Assembly (NCBI GenBank): GCA_035487355.1
Contig: DATHMF010000017.1
Span: 1-64,000 of the forward strand
DNA: 64,000 bases
Direction of reading: 5' to 3'
Source of the DNA: Terriglobales bacterium
GTDB lineage: Bacteria; Acidobacteriota; Terriglobia; Terriglobales; Acidobacteriaceae
The first letter of the stretch is position 1. Every line of letters starts with the position of its first letter. Under the pieces are notes generated by a model that saw only the letters and a list, made by a program, of their open reading frames with translations, searched no databases and was not told the DNA's origin. Position numbers and translations under genes: made by a program. Shown here piece after piece: positions 34,503 through 45,200 of this stretch.

Positions 34503-36701
34503 TTAGATTAAAGCCGCGTCTAGAACTTCGCGAACTTTTTGCGCCAGCGCGTCCGGGGTAAAAGGTTTATGGATGAAAGCCAGACCTGACATCTCTTTTG
34601 GACGTAGTTCCTTGTCTACATACCCGGACATATACAGAACCTTGGTCTCCGGACGTGAAGAGGCCAGAAGCCTGGCCAACTCATGGCCACCCATTTGAGG
34701 CATCACTACATCGGTGACGATCAGGTCAATCCGCCCGCGGCTTTTCTCTGAAAGCTCCAGGGCTTCGCGGCCATCTCGAGCCAGCAGGACTGTGTAACCG
34801 CTCTTTCGCAAAACCTCGCACACCAGGGTGCGCACTCCCTCCTGGTCTTCTACAACCAGAATTGTCTCCCAGCCTCGGGCCGGGCTCGGGTTGGTGGCGC
34901 GCATCTCCGTGGAAGCGGCGCCTGCAACCCTTGGCAGGAAGAGATGAAAGGTCGTACCTTGCCCAACTGCGCTCTCCAGAATGATGTGCCCGCCCGCCTG
35001 TTCCGCGATTCCATAGACTGTCGCCAGTCCCAGTCCAGTTCCTTTGCCTTGTCCTTTGGTCGTAAAGAACGGCTCGAAAACATGCGCTTGCGTCTCCGCA
35101 TCCATGCCCGTACCCGTATCGCTTACCGTCAGCCGAACATAGGGTCCGGGTTTGTGCTTTCCGAACTCCTCTTCCAGGGTCACGTTAGCTGTTTCGAGAA
35201 ACAGCTTTCCTCCGTTGGGCATGGCGTCCCGCGAATTGATTACCAGGTTCATGAGTACTTGCTCGATCTGTGCGGGATCGGCTTGCACCAGGCCTAGCTC
35301 CGAGTCAGTCGAAATGGTTAATGCAATGTCTTCTCGCAGCAGCCGATGCAACATCTCACTCATATCCGAGAGGACATCATTCAGGCTGAGCACCTTCGGC
35401 AGAGTCACCTGCCGGCGGCCGAAGGCGAGCAGTTGCCGGATCAGTGAGCTGGCCCGGTCGCCGGCCTTGCTGATCGCGTCTACTTTCTCCAGCAGAGCAG
35501 GGTCGTTGCCGATTTCTTCCCGCAACAGATGATTACATCCGGTAATGATGGTCAGCAGGTTGTTGAAGTCGTGAGCAATTCCTCCGGCCAGCCGCCCGAC
35601 GGCTTCCATCTTTTGCGCTCGACGAAGCGTCTCCTCGGCACGCTTGCGCTCGGCCATCTCCTGACGCAGGTGCTTATTGGCTTCGGTCAGTTCAGCCGTG
35701 CGTACTGCCACCTGTTCTTCCAAAGCTACATTGGCGGCGTCGGCAATTCTTCTTGCTGTCCGTACGCGAAGGGTTTGCCAGCCCAGCAATGCGAGCACCA
35801 CTGCCAGCAGGCAGATTCCAACGCCCATGTAAAAGTTTCGTTGCCGTGCTTCGGTCAGGTAGAAGACGATCAGGGATTCGTTGCTGGGATCCATAAACGA
35901 GCGGTAGTAAATTCCTGATAGGGTTCCATCGTAGGCCATCTCGCCGATCTCCGCGCGGATGGCATCAGCCGCTCTATCGGCGCCGGGCCTTTTGTGCGTT
36001 GCCCCGATGCCGAAAAATATATTTCCCTTGGGCAGAAAGTAAAACTTAAGCTGTGCATTCTGGCACGCCTGCACTCCACGAAGATCGGCAACATCTGCCT
36101 TACTTCCTGAAATCACGCCTGCGTCTGCTTTGCCGCTGCACACTGCTTCCAGCACGCTCAGGTTAGAGGGCTGGGGTGTCAGGCGGGCGCCAGGGAAGTT
36201 GGCTCGCGCCAGCCGGCCAAAAATGGATACGTTGACGTGCCACACACTGCGTCCGGCTGTGTCTTTCGGCGTGGAAATCCCGCTCGATTCCAGGGAGATC
36301 ATCCAAAAACTTAAGTTGATCCACGGATCGGAGATATACAGAAACTTTCTGCGCTCCGGCAGGTCGCCGATCAGCGGCCACAGATCAACTTTTCCGCTGA
36401 TCAGGTTCGGCTCTGGACCTTCAGGGGCATGGACCCATTCAATGGGGATGTGCCTCCGGCGGGCGGCTTCAGTGAAGATTTCGATTGCAGGTCCGGCTGG
36501 CGATCCATCTGCTGCGAGATACTGATAAGGAGGCGCCTGCTGGTAGCCAACCCGAAACGGCTTCGACGCTCGCGCGGGATCGAGGCGCCTTTCATTGATC
36601 CACCAGGCCGCCGCGCCCACAATGATTACAAGCCCGGCCACACTCCACCACAGTCGCCAATTTCGCGAGATGCCACCTGACGGGGTTGATGCCAGTTTCA
36701 T
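34503..36701 (-). CDS. Hybrid histidine kinase with periplasmic solute-binding sensor domain
   Basis: A 732-residue sensor. A membrane helix (about 17-36) is followed by a periplasmic SBP_bac_3-type domain (about 45-270; FRVGYQQAPPYQYLAADG, GKVDLWPLIGDLPERRK, SGKADAGVISG), a second helix (about 290-312), a coiled linker, HisKA (His in GGIAHDFNNLL), the ATPase domain (DTGTGMD, GTGLGLATVYG) and a C-terminal receiver (Asp in DLIVTDVVMPQMGG, Lys in IHKPFTP). It would sense a small solute, perhaps an amino acid or organic acid. No partner regulator lies beside it. The stop codon lies in an 18-bp repeat. Confidence 0.93.
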   Translation of the reverse strand: MKLASTPSGGISRNWRLWWSVAGLVIIVGAAAWWINERRLDPARASKPFRVGYQQAPPYQYLAADGSPAGPAIEIFTEAARRRHIPIEWVHAPEGPEPNLISGKVDLWPLIGDLPERRKFLYISDPWINLSFWMISLESSGISTPKDTAGRSVWHVNVSIFGRLARANFPGARLTPQPSNLSVLEAVCSGKADAGVISGSKADVADLRGVQACQNAQLKFYFLPKGNIFFGIGATHKRPGADRAADAIRAEIGEMAYDGTLSGIYYRSFMDPSNESLIVFYLTEARQRNFYMGVGICLLAVVLALLGWQTLRVRTARRIADAANVALEEQVAVRTAELTEANKHLRQEMAERKRAEETLRRAQKMEAVGRLAGGIAHDFNNLLTIITGCNHLLREEIGNDPALLEKVDAISKAGDRASSLIRQLLAFGRRQVTLPKVLSLNDVLSDMSEMLHRLLREDIALTISTDSELGLVQADPAQIEQVLMNLVINSRDAMPNGGKLFLETANVTLEEEFGKHKPGPYVRLTVSDTGTGMDAETQAHVFEPFFTTKGQGKGTGLGLATVYGIAEQAGGHIILESAVGQGTTFHLFLPRVAGAASTEMRATNPSPARGWETILVVEDQEGVRTLVCEVLRKSGYTVLLARDGREALELSEKSRGRIDLIVTDVVMPQMGGHELARLLASSRPETKVLYMSGYVDKELRPKEMSGLAFIHKPFTPDALAQKVREVLDAALI

Positions 36702-37193
36702 CGCTGTCTTCTAACTACTGGTTCTTGGTTTTAAAGGTTTCTTCTGGGATAACACTGAAGCCAATCCTGCGTACAGAAAGAACGAGACCAGGATCCTGAG
36801 GCAGGAAATCGGAAGGAGGCTGCATCCTGGGCCGCCGCATGGCCTGCCAATCTGCTTGCAGCCAGAACCTGCAGGCTTCTTCAGCGCCGGACCTTCGTTC
36901 TTGTTGACCAATCCCAACATATTTTGGGCCCGCCACGCACGAAAGGCAAGGCCAAAGATACCCAAACAGTAAACTAAAGTACTCAAAGAACTATCCTTTA
37001 GAGCAACCGAAGCTCAGGATTGACAGCTCTGGCCTGCTTTTGAGAACTATTTCTTGATTTTCCTCCGTGTCTCCACAGCTCCGTGGTAAAAACTAAGTGA
37101 GTTTCTTTCGCCCAACAAACTGGCTTTTCCATTACGTATCTCCTGGCGCGAGGAACTGAGAACTGAGAACCGACAACTGGGAACTGTTCTTCC
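36702..37193. other. Intergenic region between the kinase and ppx genes
   Basis: About 490 bases. A CCTCCGTGTCTCC...CTCCGTGGT phrase occurs near 37063-37087. A GAACTGAGAAC-type micro-repeat (37151-37188) sits immediately before the ppx start. A possible 91-codon frame on the minus strand (36711-36986, TTG start) has no family resemblance and is not called. Confidence 0.5.
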
Positions 37194-38726
37194 ATGCCTA
37201 CCTTTGCCGCGGTTGATATTGGCTCCAATTCCGTCCGCATCAAGATTGCGCGCCTGGTGCGTCACCGCCTGGTGACGATCCACGAAGACCGCGAGGTCAC
37301 CCGTTTAGGCAAATCAGTTTTCAAGAGCGGCATCCTCACGCCCGCGGCCCTGGCGCGCACGGTTGAAGTTTTGCAGCGCTTCCATAAGGCGGCGCAAAAA
37401 ACCGGGGCACAGGTAGTACGCGTAGTGGCTACGAGTGCCTTGCGCGATGCCCGCAACGGGCGGGCGTTTATGGATTGGGTCCGCTCCGCCACCGGATGGA
37501 AGGTCGAAATCATCAGCGGACTGGAAGAAGGGCGGCTCATCCATCTGGGTTTGCTTTCCAATATGCGGCTGGGCGCCTCGCCCGTTCTGATGGTGGATTT
37601 GGGCGGCGGAAGCTGCGAACTCACTGTCTCTGCCGCCGGACACATCCTTTACACCATCAGCCTGCCCCTGGGCGCGGTGCGTCTGACGGAAGAATTTCTC
37701 AAGCACGATCCTCCCGCCCCCAAAGAGCTGCGACGCCTGCGCAGCTTTATTGAAAAAGAGATGGGCCGCACTACCCGGCGCATCCTCGCCTACAAGCCCC
37801 GCGTCATGATCGCCACCTCGGGCACGGCGGCTGCTTTGGCGGCCGTGTGCAGCGGAGTGCACAAGAGAAGTGTGCGCGAATCGGCGCAGGATGTCCCCCG
37901 CGCCAAGGCCGTCAAAATCGCCGCCAAGCTGGCCAAGATGAAAATGGCGCAGCGCACCGCGTTGGTGGGCATCGGTCCGCGCCGCGCGGAAATCGTGGTG
38001 GCCGGCGCGGTGGTCTTTGCCGAGCTGCTGGAAAAATGCCATCTGCGCGGCTTCCGCTATTCGCCGCTGGGACTGCGCGACGGCCTGCTCGCCCAGATGG
38101 CGGCAGACTACGACGTGCGCACGCGCTCGCGCAAGCAAATCGAATCTGACCGCTGGGACGCTCTGCTGGCCACCGGCAAAAACTATCGCGTGGATATGGC
38201 TTACTCGCAGCATGTGCGCAAGCTGGCGCTCGATCTTTTCCGCCACCTGCGTCCCGTGCACAATCTGCCTCAGGAGTATACCGAGTGGCTCTCGGCTGCG
38301 GCCATGCTGCATGAGGTTGGGATTTACGTTAACCGTTACGGCTGGCACCGGCACGCGCACTACATCATCGCCAACAGCGAAATCTTCGGCTACACCGCCT
38401 ACGAGCGCGCTCTCATCGCCGCCATTGCCCGCTATTTGGGAAATTCCCGCCCCGCGGCCGCCCACAAAGCCATGAAGTTGCTTCGCCCCGCCGACCGCAT
38501 TCTGGCGCACAAGGCGATTTTTCTGCTGCGCTTGGCGCGCGCGTTGAATCAAAGCCGCAGGGCCGTCGTGAGCGGCATTTCGGCCCGGATCAAAGGCGGC
38601 AAAGTTCGTCTGGTGCTTCGCACTAAAGGCACCCTGGGCGCTGAGCTGGAGTTGTGGGCCCTGGATAAAGAACGCAACTACTTCCGCGAACTCTTCGGAC
38701 GCGAACTCGAAGCTGAGCTTTCGTAA
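37194..38726 (+). CDS. ppx: Ppx/GppA exopolyphosphatase with C-terminal HD domain
   Basis: A 510-residue enzyme. The ASKHA-fold nucleotide/phosphate loops are VDIGSNSVRIKI (about 7-18) and MVDLGGGSCELTV (about 133-145); the catalytic Glu is in SGLEEGRLIHLG. The C-terminal part (about 330-470) is the HD-like domain (LSAAAMLHEVGIYVNRY). It hydrolyses terminal phosphates of polyphosphate and/or converts pppGpp to ppGpp; the two activities cannot be told apart by eye. The polyphosphate kinase gene is on the other strand about 7.7 kb away. A low-complexity GAACTG-type stretch precedes the start. Confidence 0.9.
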   Translation: MPTFAAVDIGSNSVRIKIARLVRHRLVTIHEDREVTRLGKSVFKSGILTPAALARTVEVLQRFHKAAQKTGAQVVRVVATSALRDARNGRAFMDWVRSATGWKVEIISGLEEGRLIHLGLLSNMRLGASPVLMVDLGGGSCELTVSAAGHILYTISLPLGAVRLTEEFLKHDPPAPKELRRLRSFIEKEMGRTTRRILAYKPRVMIATSGTAAALAAVCSGVHKRSVRESAQDVPRAKAVKIAAKLAKMKMAQRTALVGIGPRRAEIVVAGAVVFAELLEKCHLRGFRYSPLGLRDGLLAQMAADYDVRTRSRKQIESDRWDALLATGKNYRVDMAYSQHVRKLALDLFRHLRPVHNLPQEYTEWLSAAAMLHEVGIYVNRYGWHRHAHYIIANSEIFGYTAYERALIAAIARYLGNSRPAAAHKAMKLLRPADRILAHKAIFLLRLARALNQSRRAVVSGISARIKGGKVRLVLRTKGTLGAELELWALDKERNYFRELFGRELEAELS

Positions 38727-38832
38727 AAACTGTGCAGGAGCACAATCGTTTGTCCTTGCCGCCTCTCTTGGATATGCAAAACGTCCGCGTAAGCGAAGTT
38801 CGTACAACACCATGAGCTGTGATCTGCGTCAC

Positions 38833-38867
38833 TTGCGCAAAAGCGCAAATCGAATACACTGTATAAA
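38833..38867 (+). promoter_or_regulatory. Possible operator/promoter of the metal-efflux operon
   Basis: TTGCGC-AAAA-GCGCAA (38833-38848) is a perfect 6-bp inverted repeat. A TATAAA box lies at 38862-38867, directly before the GTG taken as the first start. This fits a regulated promoter, but the box is so near the GTG that either the real start is further on or the box is fortuitous. No experimental basis. Confidence 0.35.
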
Positions 38868-39242
38868 GTGAAACAGGTCGGCAAAGTCGTTGTTTTGTTT
38901 TCGCTGCTTTCCGTATTTGCAGCGCCGTTAATGGCTTGCCTGTTGCCCAATGGCATAGCAACAACGGAAGAACGCGAATGTTGCCGAAAAATGGCTGAAC
39001 GATGCGAAGCGATGGGAATGCCTTCTTCTCATTCGTGCTGCCGTACCACGGTTTGGGAGAGCAATCCCTATTTGGCCAGCTCTCGCGTCTCGGTTTCCAC
39101 CCAGCATCAGGTAATCTCTGCAGATCTGCCGATTGCGCATACATTCTTCTTGTTGACTCATGTTTCCCGCATCCAGTGGCTCTCCAATACGCATGCACCC
39201 CCTGAATCTCCGCCAGAAACTATTTCTATCCTGAGAATCTGA
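38868..39242 (+). CDS. Small exported Cys-rich protein preceding the cus operon
   Basis: A 124-residue protein with a signal peptide (hydrophobic to about residue 23). Six cysteines follow at 24, 38, 39, 46, 57 and 58, with nearby Met and His (ERECCRKMAERCEAMGMP, SSHSCC). This composition fits soft-metal binding. It lies 77 bases ahead of the tolC-like gene and reads the same way, so it is probably part of the metal-efflux unit, by context. The GTG start lacks a clear ribosome binding site. From memory, similar proteins stand before RND metal pumps in other Acidobacteria. Confidence 0.6.
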   Translation: MKQVGKVVVLFSLLSVFAAPLMACLLPNGIATTEERECCRKMAERCEAMGMPSSHSCCRTTVWESNPYLASSRVSVSTQHQVISADLPIAHTFFLLTHVSRIQWLSNTHAPPESPPETISILRI

Positions 39243-39319
39243 TCCTGCTTTTCGCTTTCCTTTGCAGGCGCGCGCCTTGGTGTGCCTGTGTGTCTCCGTG
39301 TTTTCCCATGGGAGGAAAG

Positions 39320-40639
39320 ATGAAAGTGCTTTTGAATCACAAAAATAAAGCAGGTATTTATTTTGCCGTTTGCCTGATGGCTGCCGCCGGCTTGCTGGCG
39401 CAACAGCCTTCTTCTGGAGCTGCCAGCGCGGAAGTTCCTGGCGCAGCTTTAGCAGCAGGGGCGACCACTCTGCTCGACTTAATAGCAGAGGCGGAAAAGA
39501 ATAATCCCGAAATTCTCGCTGCCGGCCACGGCTGGAAGGCAGCGGCAAACGCTGTTGGATCAGCTCGCGCCTTGCCCGATACGCAAGTGTCGGTGCAGTC
39601 GTTCAGCGTAGGCAGTCCGCGTCCATTCGCCGGATTCAGCCACAGTGATTTTGCTTACATCGGCTTGGGGGCATCGCAGGATATTCCTTATCCGGGCAAG
39701 CGTACGTTGCGCGGCCAGGTTGCTGAACACGAAGCGGATTCCCAGCGGGAACAAGCCGAGTCAGTGCGGCGGCAGATCATTGACAAGCTGAAGGCGTCTT
39801 ATTTTCAGCTCGCTTATCTTGAGCAGATGCTCGGCATTCTGGAGTGGAACGGCCAGGTGCTCAGTGACATTGAGAAAACCGCCGAATCCCGTTACCGCGT
39901 CGGCCAGGGCAATCAACAAGAGGTGCTGAAGGCCCAGCTTGAGCGCACGAAAATCCTGCAGGAAATTACCATGCATCATCGCGATGAAGGCCAGCTCCAG
40001 GCGCAACTCAAGCAGCTTCTTGGCCGGGCGCAGGAGTCTCACGATATTGTTGCCACGCCTCTGACGCCCCGGCCGCTGGCCTACACTGCGTCCGATCTTC
40101 TCTGGGCCGTCAAGGAACACAACCCCGATGTGCGGGCGCGGGCTGCAATGCTCGACAAAGCTGACGCGCAAATCAGTCTGGCGAAAAAAGAATTTCGCCC
40201 CGACTTCAACGTGCAGTACACGTTTGAGCGCACCGGGAGCAGCTTCCCCGCGTACTATATGGCAACCTTCGGCATCAACCTGCCCAATCGCGGCCGGCGT
40301 AAGGCGGAACTTGCCCAGGCCAGCGAGCAGCGGGAGCAGGCGAATGCAGAACTTGCCGCCGAAACCCAACGGCAAATGGCCGAAGTGCAAAGCCAATATG
40401 TGCTGGCCCAAACCTCCGCGGAGCAACTCAAGATCTACAAGGAAGGCCTGATACCACAATCGGATGCAACCTTCCATTCGGCTTTGGCTGCGTACCAATC
40501 CAACCGGCAGGACTTTGAGACCTTACTTTCTTCCTTTCGTGATCTGTTGAATCTCAATCTCGATTATCAGCGCGAATTGGCCACACACGAAGCTGCCCTC
40601 GCCCGCCTCGAAACCCTTACAGGAGTGACACTGCCATGA
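39320..40639 (+). CDS. cusC: TolC-family outer-membrane channel of a metal RND efflux system
   Basis: A protein of 439 residues with a signal peptide (cleavage near LLAQQ) and two outer-membrane-efflux repeats (about 55-235 and 255-430), rich in long Ala/Glu/Gln coiled-coil helices, for example QQEVLKAQLERTKILQEIT. It provides the exit duct of the tripartite pump. ATG 39320 is preferred to the upstream ATG because GGAGGAAAG precedes it and it begins the signal peptide. The adaptor gene overlaps its stop by 4 bases. Symbol by operon context. Confidence 0.85.
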   Translation: MKVLLNHKNKAGIYFAVCLMAAAGLLAQQPSSGAASAEVPGAALAAGATTLLDLIAEAEKNNPEILAAGHGWKAAANAVGSARALPDTQVSVQSFSVGSPRPFAGFSHSDFAYIGLGASQDIPYPGKRTLRGQVAEHEADSQREQAESVRRQIIDKLKASYFQLAYLEQMLGILEWNGQVLSDIEKTAESRYRVGQGNQQEVLKAQLERTKILQEITMHHRDEGQLQAQLKQLLGRAQESHDIVATPLTPRPLAYTASDLLWAVKEHNPDVRARAAMLDKADAQISLAKKEFRPDFNVQYTFERTGSSFPAYYMATFGINLPNRGRRKAELAQASEQREQANAELAAETQRQMAEVQSQYVLAQTSAEQLKIYKEGLIPQSDATFHSALAAYQSNRQDFETLLSSFRDLLNLNLDYQRELATHEAALARLETLTGVTLP

Positions 40640-42264
40640 ACGGAAATTTGGAAACCCGCAACCATCGGAATATGTTTTGGCGCAATGCATTTCTTGCTGC
40701 GCTCATCATTAACGCGGTACTCATTGCGGGCCTAGCTGGGCTGTGGTGGCATTCTCATCTAGCGCACCAGACCAACACTGCGGAGGCGCAGGCTGCATCA
40801 ACGCCCCCGGTGGGCGCTTCAGAAGCAGGCAACACAGCGGCGGAAGGCCCAACTCCCGCCTCAGAGCAAGCGCCACTCGCGTTGGTACAGCTTACGCCGC
40901 AGCGTATGCAAAGCATCGGCATAAAGTTCGGGACGGTTGAATACAAGAACGTAAGCGACGAAATTCGAGCAACCGGAAATGTTGAGATAGATGAGAGAAG
41001 ACTCTCTTATGTTCAGACGCGTTTCCCAGGATGGGTCCACAAAGTCTATGCCGATGCGACTTACCAATATGTTCGCAAAGGGCAGCCGCTCTTCACGATT
41101 TACAGTCCCGACCTGGTCACAACCGAACAGGAGTATTTACTGGCCCGGCAAAATCAGCAGAAACTCGAAAACAGCCAGATCGGAGAAGTTTCCAGTGGGG
41201 CCGCATCTCTCGTGAGTGCTGCACGAGAGCGGCTGGCGCAATGGGAGGTGCCGGAAAGCGAGATTTCGAAACTTGAAACCACCGGCAAGGTCATTACTGA
41301 CCTTACATTTAATTCTCCTGCCTCCGGATACATTACCGAAAAAAATGTGTTGCCCAACATGTATGTACAGCCTGAAACGAAGTTGTACACGGTGGCCGAC
41401 CTTTCCACGGTTTGGGTGTATGCCCAGGTCTTTCAAAATGATGTAGGCAAAATCCGGCCGGGCGAGCAGGCCCAGATCACTGTGGATGCATATCCGGGAA
41501 AAACGTTCAGCGGACATCTTGACCAAATCCTGCCGCAAGTGGATATGGCAACTCGCACTGTGCGCGTCCGCTTTTCGCTGGCCAATCCAGAGCTCAATCT
41601 GAAACCGGGCATGTATGTGAACGTCACGCTCAAGACTTCTATAGGAAAGCAGCTTGTTGTTCCTGCATCTGCCGTCTTCCAATCTGGCACAAAACAGGTT
41701 GTCTTTGTGGATCAGGGCGAAGGGAAGCTGGAGCCACGTGAGGTGCAAACCGGCGCCCGCGTGGGCGACCAATTCGTTGTCGTCGCAGGATTGAAAGCCA
41801 AAGAGACGATTGTCATCTCGCCCAACTTCCTGATTGACTCTGAAAGCCAGTTGCAGGCCGCAACCGGAGCATTCGTGCCTCCGCCGCCAGGGGCTGGTGG
41901 CGCTGCCGCGATGAACTCGAACGGGGCAGAGCAGAATCCCCCTCAGGCAAACATTCAACTGACTACGGACCCATCGCCTCCGCATAAAGGCAGCAATGTC
42001 TTCCGGGTGAAACTGACAAATAAGGATGGCTCACCCGTCACGGGAGCCCAGGTCACAGTTATTTTCTACATGCCTGCAATGCCCGCAATGGGAATGGCCG
42101 CAATGAAGACGTCGGTCAATTGCTCTGAAAGTGGCGGAGGCATTTATGAAGGCAAAGGCGATCTTGGTTCCGGAGGCACCTGGCAGGTCACGCTGATCGC
42201 GCATAAAAACGGCGAAACCATTGCAACCAGCCAGTTCACCCTGAATGCCGAAGGAGGAATGTAA
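40636..42264 (+). CDS. cusB: CusB/CzcB-type RND adaptor with C-terminal YtkA-like domain
   Basis: A 542-residue periplasmic adaptor anchored by one N-terminal helix (about 15-35). The CusB core (about 80-420) carries RFPGWVHKVYADATYQYVRK and QPLFTIYSPDLVTTEQEYL and the barrel segment VDMATRTVRVRFSLANPEL. The N-terminal His/Cys heavy-metal-binding domain found in many CusB proteins is absent. Instead, about residues 435-542 form a YtkA/FixH-like beta domain with a Met-rich loop (YMPAMPAMGMAAMKT) that may bind copper or silver. It overlaps the tolC-like gene by 4 bases and cusA begins 2 bases after it. Confidence 0.87.
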   Translation: MNGNLETRNHRNMFWRNAFLAALIINAVLIAGLAGLWWHSHLAHQTNTAEAQAASTPPVGASEAGNTAAEGPTPASEQAPLALVQLTPQRMQSIGIKFGTVEYKNVSDEIRATGNVEIDERRLSYVQTRFPGWVHKVYADATYQYVRKGQPLFTIYSPDLVTTEQEYLLARQNQQKLENSQIGEVSSGAASLVSAARERLAQWEVPESEISKLETTGKVITDLTFNSPASGYITEKNVLPNMYVQPETKLYTVADLSTVWVYAQVFQNDVGKIRPGEQAQITVDAYPGKTFSGHLDQILPQVDMATRTVRVRFSLANPELNLKPGMYVNVTLKTSIGKQLVVPASAVFQSGTKQVVFVDQGEGKLEPREVQTGARVGDQFVVVAGLKAKETIVISPNFLIDSESQLQAATGAFVPPPPGAGGAAAMNSNGAEQNPPQANIQLTTDPSPPHKGSNVFRVKLTNKDGSPVTGAQVTVIFYMPAMPAMGMAAMKTSVNCSESGGGIYEGKGDLGSGGTWQVTLIAHKNGETIATSQFTLNAEGGM

Positions 42265-42266
42265 CC

Positions 42267-45200
42267 ATGATCTCTCGCGTCATTGAGTGGTGTGCAAGAA
42301 ACAGATTCTTGGTATTCACCTGTGTCCTCTTGCTGGTCATGGCCGGCATCTGGTCGCTGCGGCAAGTGCCTCTGGATGCTCTGCCTGATATTTCTGACAC
42401 TCAGGTCATCCTGCACACGCGATGGGAAGGCCAGCCTCCCAACATCATCGAGGACCAGGTCACGTACCCGATTGTCACGGCATTACTGGCAGCGCCACGC
42501 GTGAAGGCGGTGCGCGCCCAGACCATGTTTGGCGACTCTTACGTTTTCGTGGTCTTTGAAGATGGCACGGACCTCTACTGGGCGCGCTCTCGCGTCCTGG
42601 AATATCTGCAGCAGATTCGCGGACGCTTGCCGGCAAACGTGAATCCCGTGATCGGCCCGGACGCCACCGGCGCAGGCTGGGTCTTCGAATACGCGCTTGT
42701 AGACCGCAGCCATCAACGCAGTCTGGCCGACCTTCGCAGCCTGCAGGAGTGGCAGCTTCGTTATCAGCTTGAAACTGTTCCGGGCGTTGCCGAAATCGCT
42801 ACCATTGGCGGATTCGTGAAGCAGTACCAGGTCAGGCTCGATCCCAACAAATTACTCGCCTATGGGGTTTCGCTCTCGCAGGTGATTGACCAGGTGAAGA
42901 GCAGCACCAACGAAGTTGGCGGGCGGGTCCTCGAACTCAGCGGAACGCAGTACATGGTTCGTGGTTTGGGCTATTTCCATTCGCTTGCCGATTTAGAAAA
43001 CGTCCCTATCAGCAGCAAGAATGGTACGCCTGTGCTGGTCAAGGATTTAGGATCCGTCTCCTTCGGACCGGATATACGCGATGGGGTGGCCGAATGGAAC
43101 GGTGAAGGTGAAACCGTGGGCGGCATCGTGGTGATGCGCGACGGCATGAATGCCTTGAATGTGATCAACGGCATCAAACAAAAGCTGCAGCAAATCAAAG
43201 GCTCTCTGCCCCCAGGTGTCGAAGTCGTCCCCGCCTATGACCGCTCAGGATTGATTGAGGATTCCATCCGCACTTTGCAACGCGACCTGCTGGAAGAAGC
43301 CGTGATCGTGAGCCTGGTGTGTATTGCATTTCTCTTTCATTTCCGCTCCGCGCTCATTCCTATTATCACGCTCCCGCTTGCTGTTTCCATGGCGTTCATT
43401 CCCATGTATTTCCTCCACGTCACCTCCAACATCATGTCACTGGGAGGCCTGGCGCTGGCCATCGGTGTACTCATTGATGCGGCCATCGTCATGGTGGAGA
43501 ACGGCCACCGGCACCTCTCCGAGCATCCCGCGAATGGCCCGGCGATGCCCGAAGCCGAGCGCCGCCGTGTTCTGATTCACGCCGCCAAACAAGTTGGGCC
43601 GCCGTTATTTTTCTCGCTCTTGATCATTGTGCTGTCATTTCTCCCGGTTTTCCTGCTGGAGGCGCAGGAAGGCCGCATGTTTCGTCCGCTGGCCTGGACG
43701 AAAACTCTGGCCGTCGGTTTCTCTTCCTTGCTGGCGGTTACCCTGGTGCCCATCCTCATGGTGATGTGGATTCGTGGCAAACTGAAACCCGAATCACAAA
43801 ACCCATTGGCCCGCATCTCCCAGGCAATCTATCTGCCCGTACTGCAATTTTGCCTGAAGTATCGCAAAACCACTTTGCTGTTGAATTTGTTGTTCCTAGT
43901 GTTAACTTTCCCTCTGGCGCTGAAACTCGGCAGCCAGTTCATGCCGCCGCTCTACGAAGGATCGTCATTGTACATGCCTACCTCGCTCCCCGGCATTGGC
44001 ATGACCCAGGCCACTGCATTGTTGCAGGAGCAAGACCGCATCATTCGTTCATTCCCCGAGGTCCAGTCTGTTTTCGGCGTAGTGGGCCGCTCCGACAGCT
44101 CCACCGACAATGCTCCTCTCGACATGTATGACACCACCGTCGTACTCAAACCCCGCGGGCAATGGCGGCCGGGCATGACCTACGAAAAACTGCTTCAAGA
44201 GATGGACCAGAAACTGCAATTTCCCGGTCTCTCGAATACCTGGACCATGCCGATTGAAAATCGTCTGGATATGGAGCTGACCGGAATCAAAACTCCAGTA
44301 GGGATGAAAATCCAGGGCCCCACGGTCGAAGGCATCCAGCAGGTGGGCGCGCAGGTTGAGCAGATACTTTCCTCCGATCCCAAGGCGCGCGCGGTTTTCG
44401 CCGAACGCGTCTCGCAGGGCTTTTACATCAACGTTGAAGTCAACCGCCCCGAGGCTGCACGTTACGGTTTGACCATTCAAGACGTGCAGCTTGCGGTCAC
44501 CTCCGGGATAGGGGGCGAAAACATCGCGGAGAATGTTGAAGGGCGAGAGCGTTATCCCATCAATGTTCGCTACGAACGGGACTTCCGTGACGACGTGGAT
44601 TCTCTGCGCCGGGTCCTGATCGCAACTCCCGCGGGTGCGCAGATTCCTATCGCGCAGGTCGCTAAAATTTCATTCTCTCGCGGGCCGGCTATGATTCGCG
44701 ATGAAGACGGCCAGCTTACCGGCTACGTCTATCTCGACCTCAATACCAAAGATTATGGCGGCTTTGTTGATGAAGCTGCCAAACTGCTCAACGCGAAGCT
44801 TAAGCTTCCCGCCGGATACACCTACCAATGGTCCGGTGAATATCAATTTGAGTTGCGCGCGCGCGAACGCCTGAAACTCATTCTGCCCGTTGTGTTCTGC
44901 GCCATCTTCCTGTTGCTTTACATGATCTTTCACTCCGTGACCGAGACCTTGGTGCTGCTCTTTCCTACGGTTTACGCAGCCAGTGGTGGGCTGCTGCTGC
45001 AATGGATCCTAGGGTACAACTTCAGTGTCGCCGTCTGGGTCGGCTATATCGCGCTGTTCGGCATCGCTGTGGAAACTGGAGTGGTCATGGTGGTGTATCT
45101 GCACGAGGCGCTTGATCAACGGCTGGCTTCAGGCCGCCCGCTCACCCGCAAAGATATAGAAGAGGCCGCGATTCATGGGGCCGTGCGGCGCCTGAGGCCC

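Noticed and set aside
36711-36986. Possible 91-codon gene with TTG start on the minus strand
   Set aside because: There is a weak AAGGA site only, no known motif, and it lies in a repeat-containing gap. Not strong enough to call.
37314-38813. 499-codon open frame on the minus strand
   Set aside because: It lies opposite the well-supported ppx/gppA gene; its Ala/Arg/Gly/His-rich product looks like the shadow of GC-rich coding DNA.
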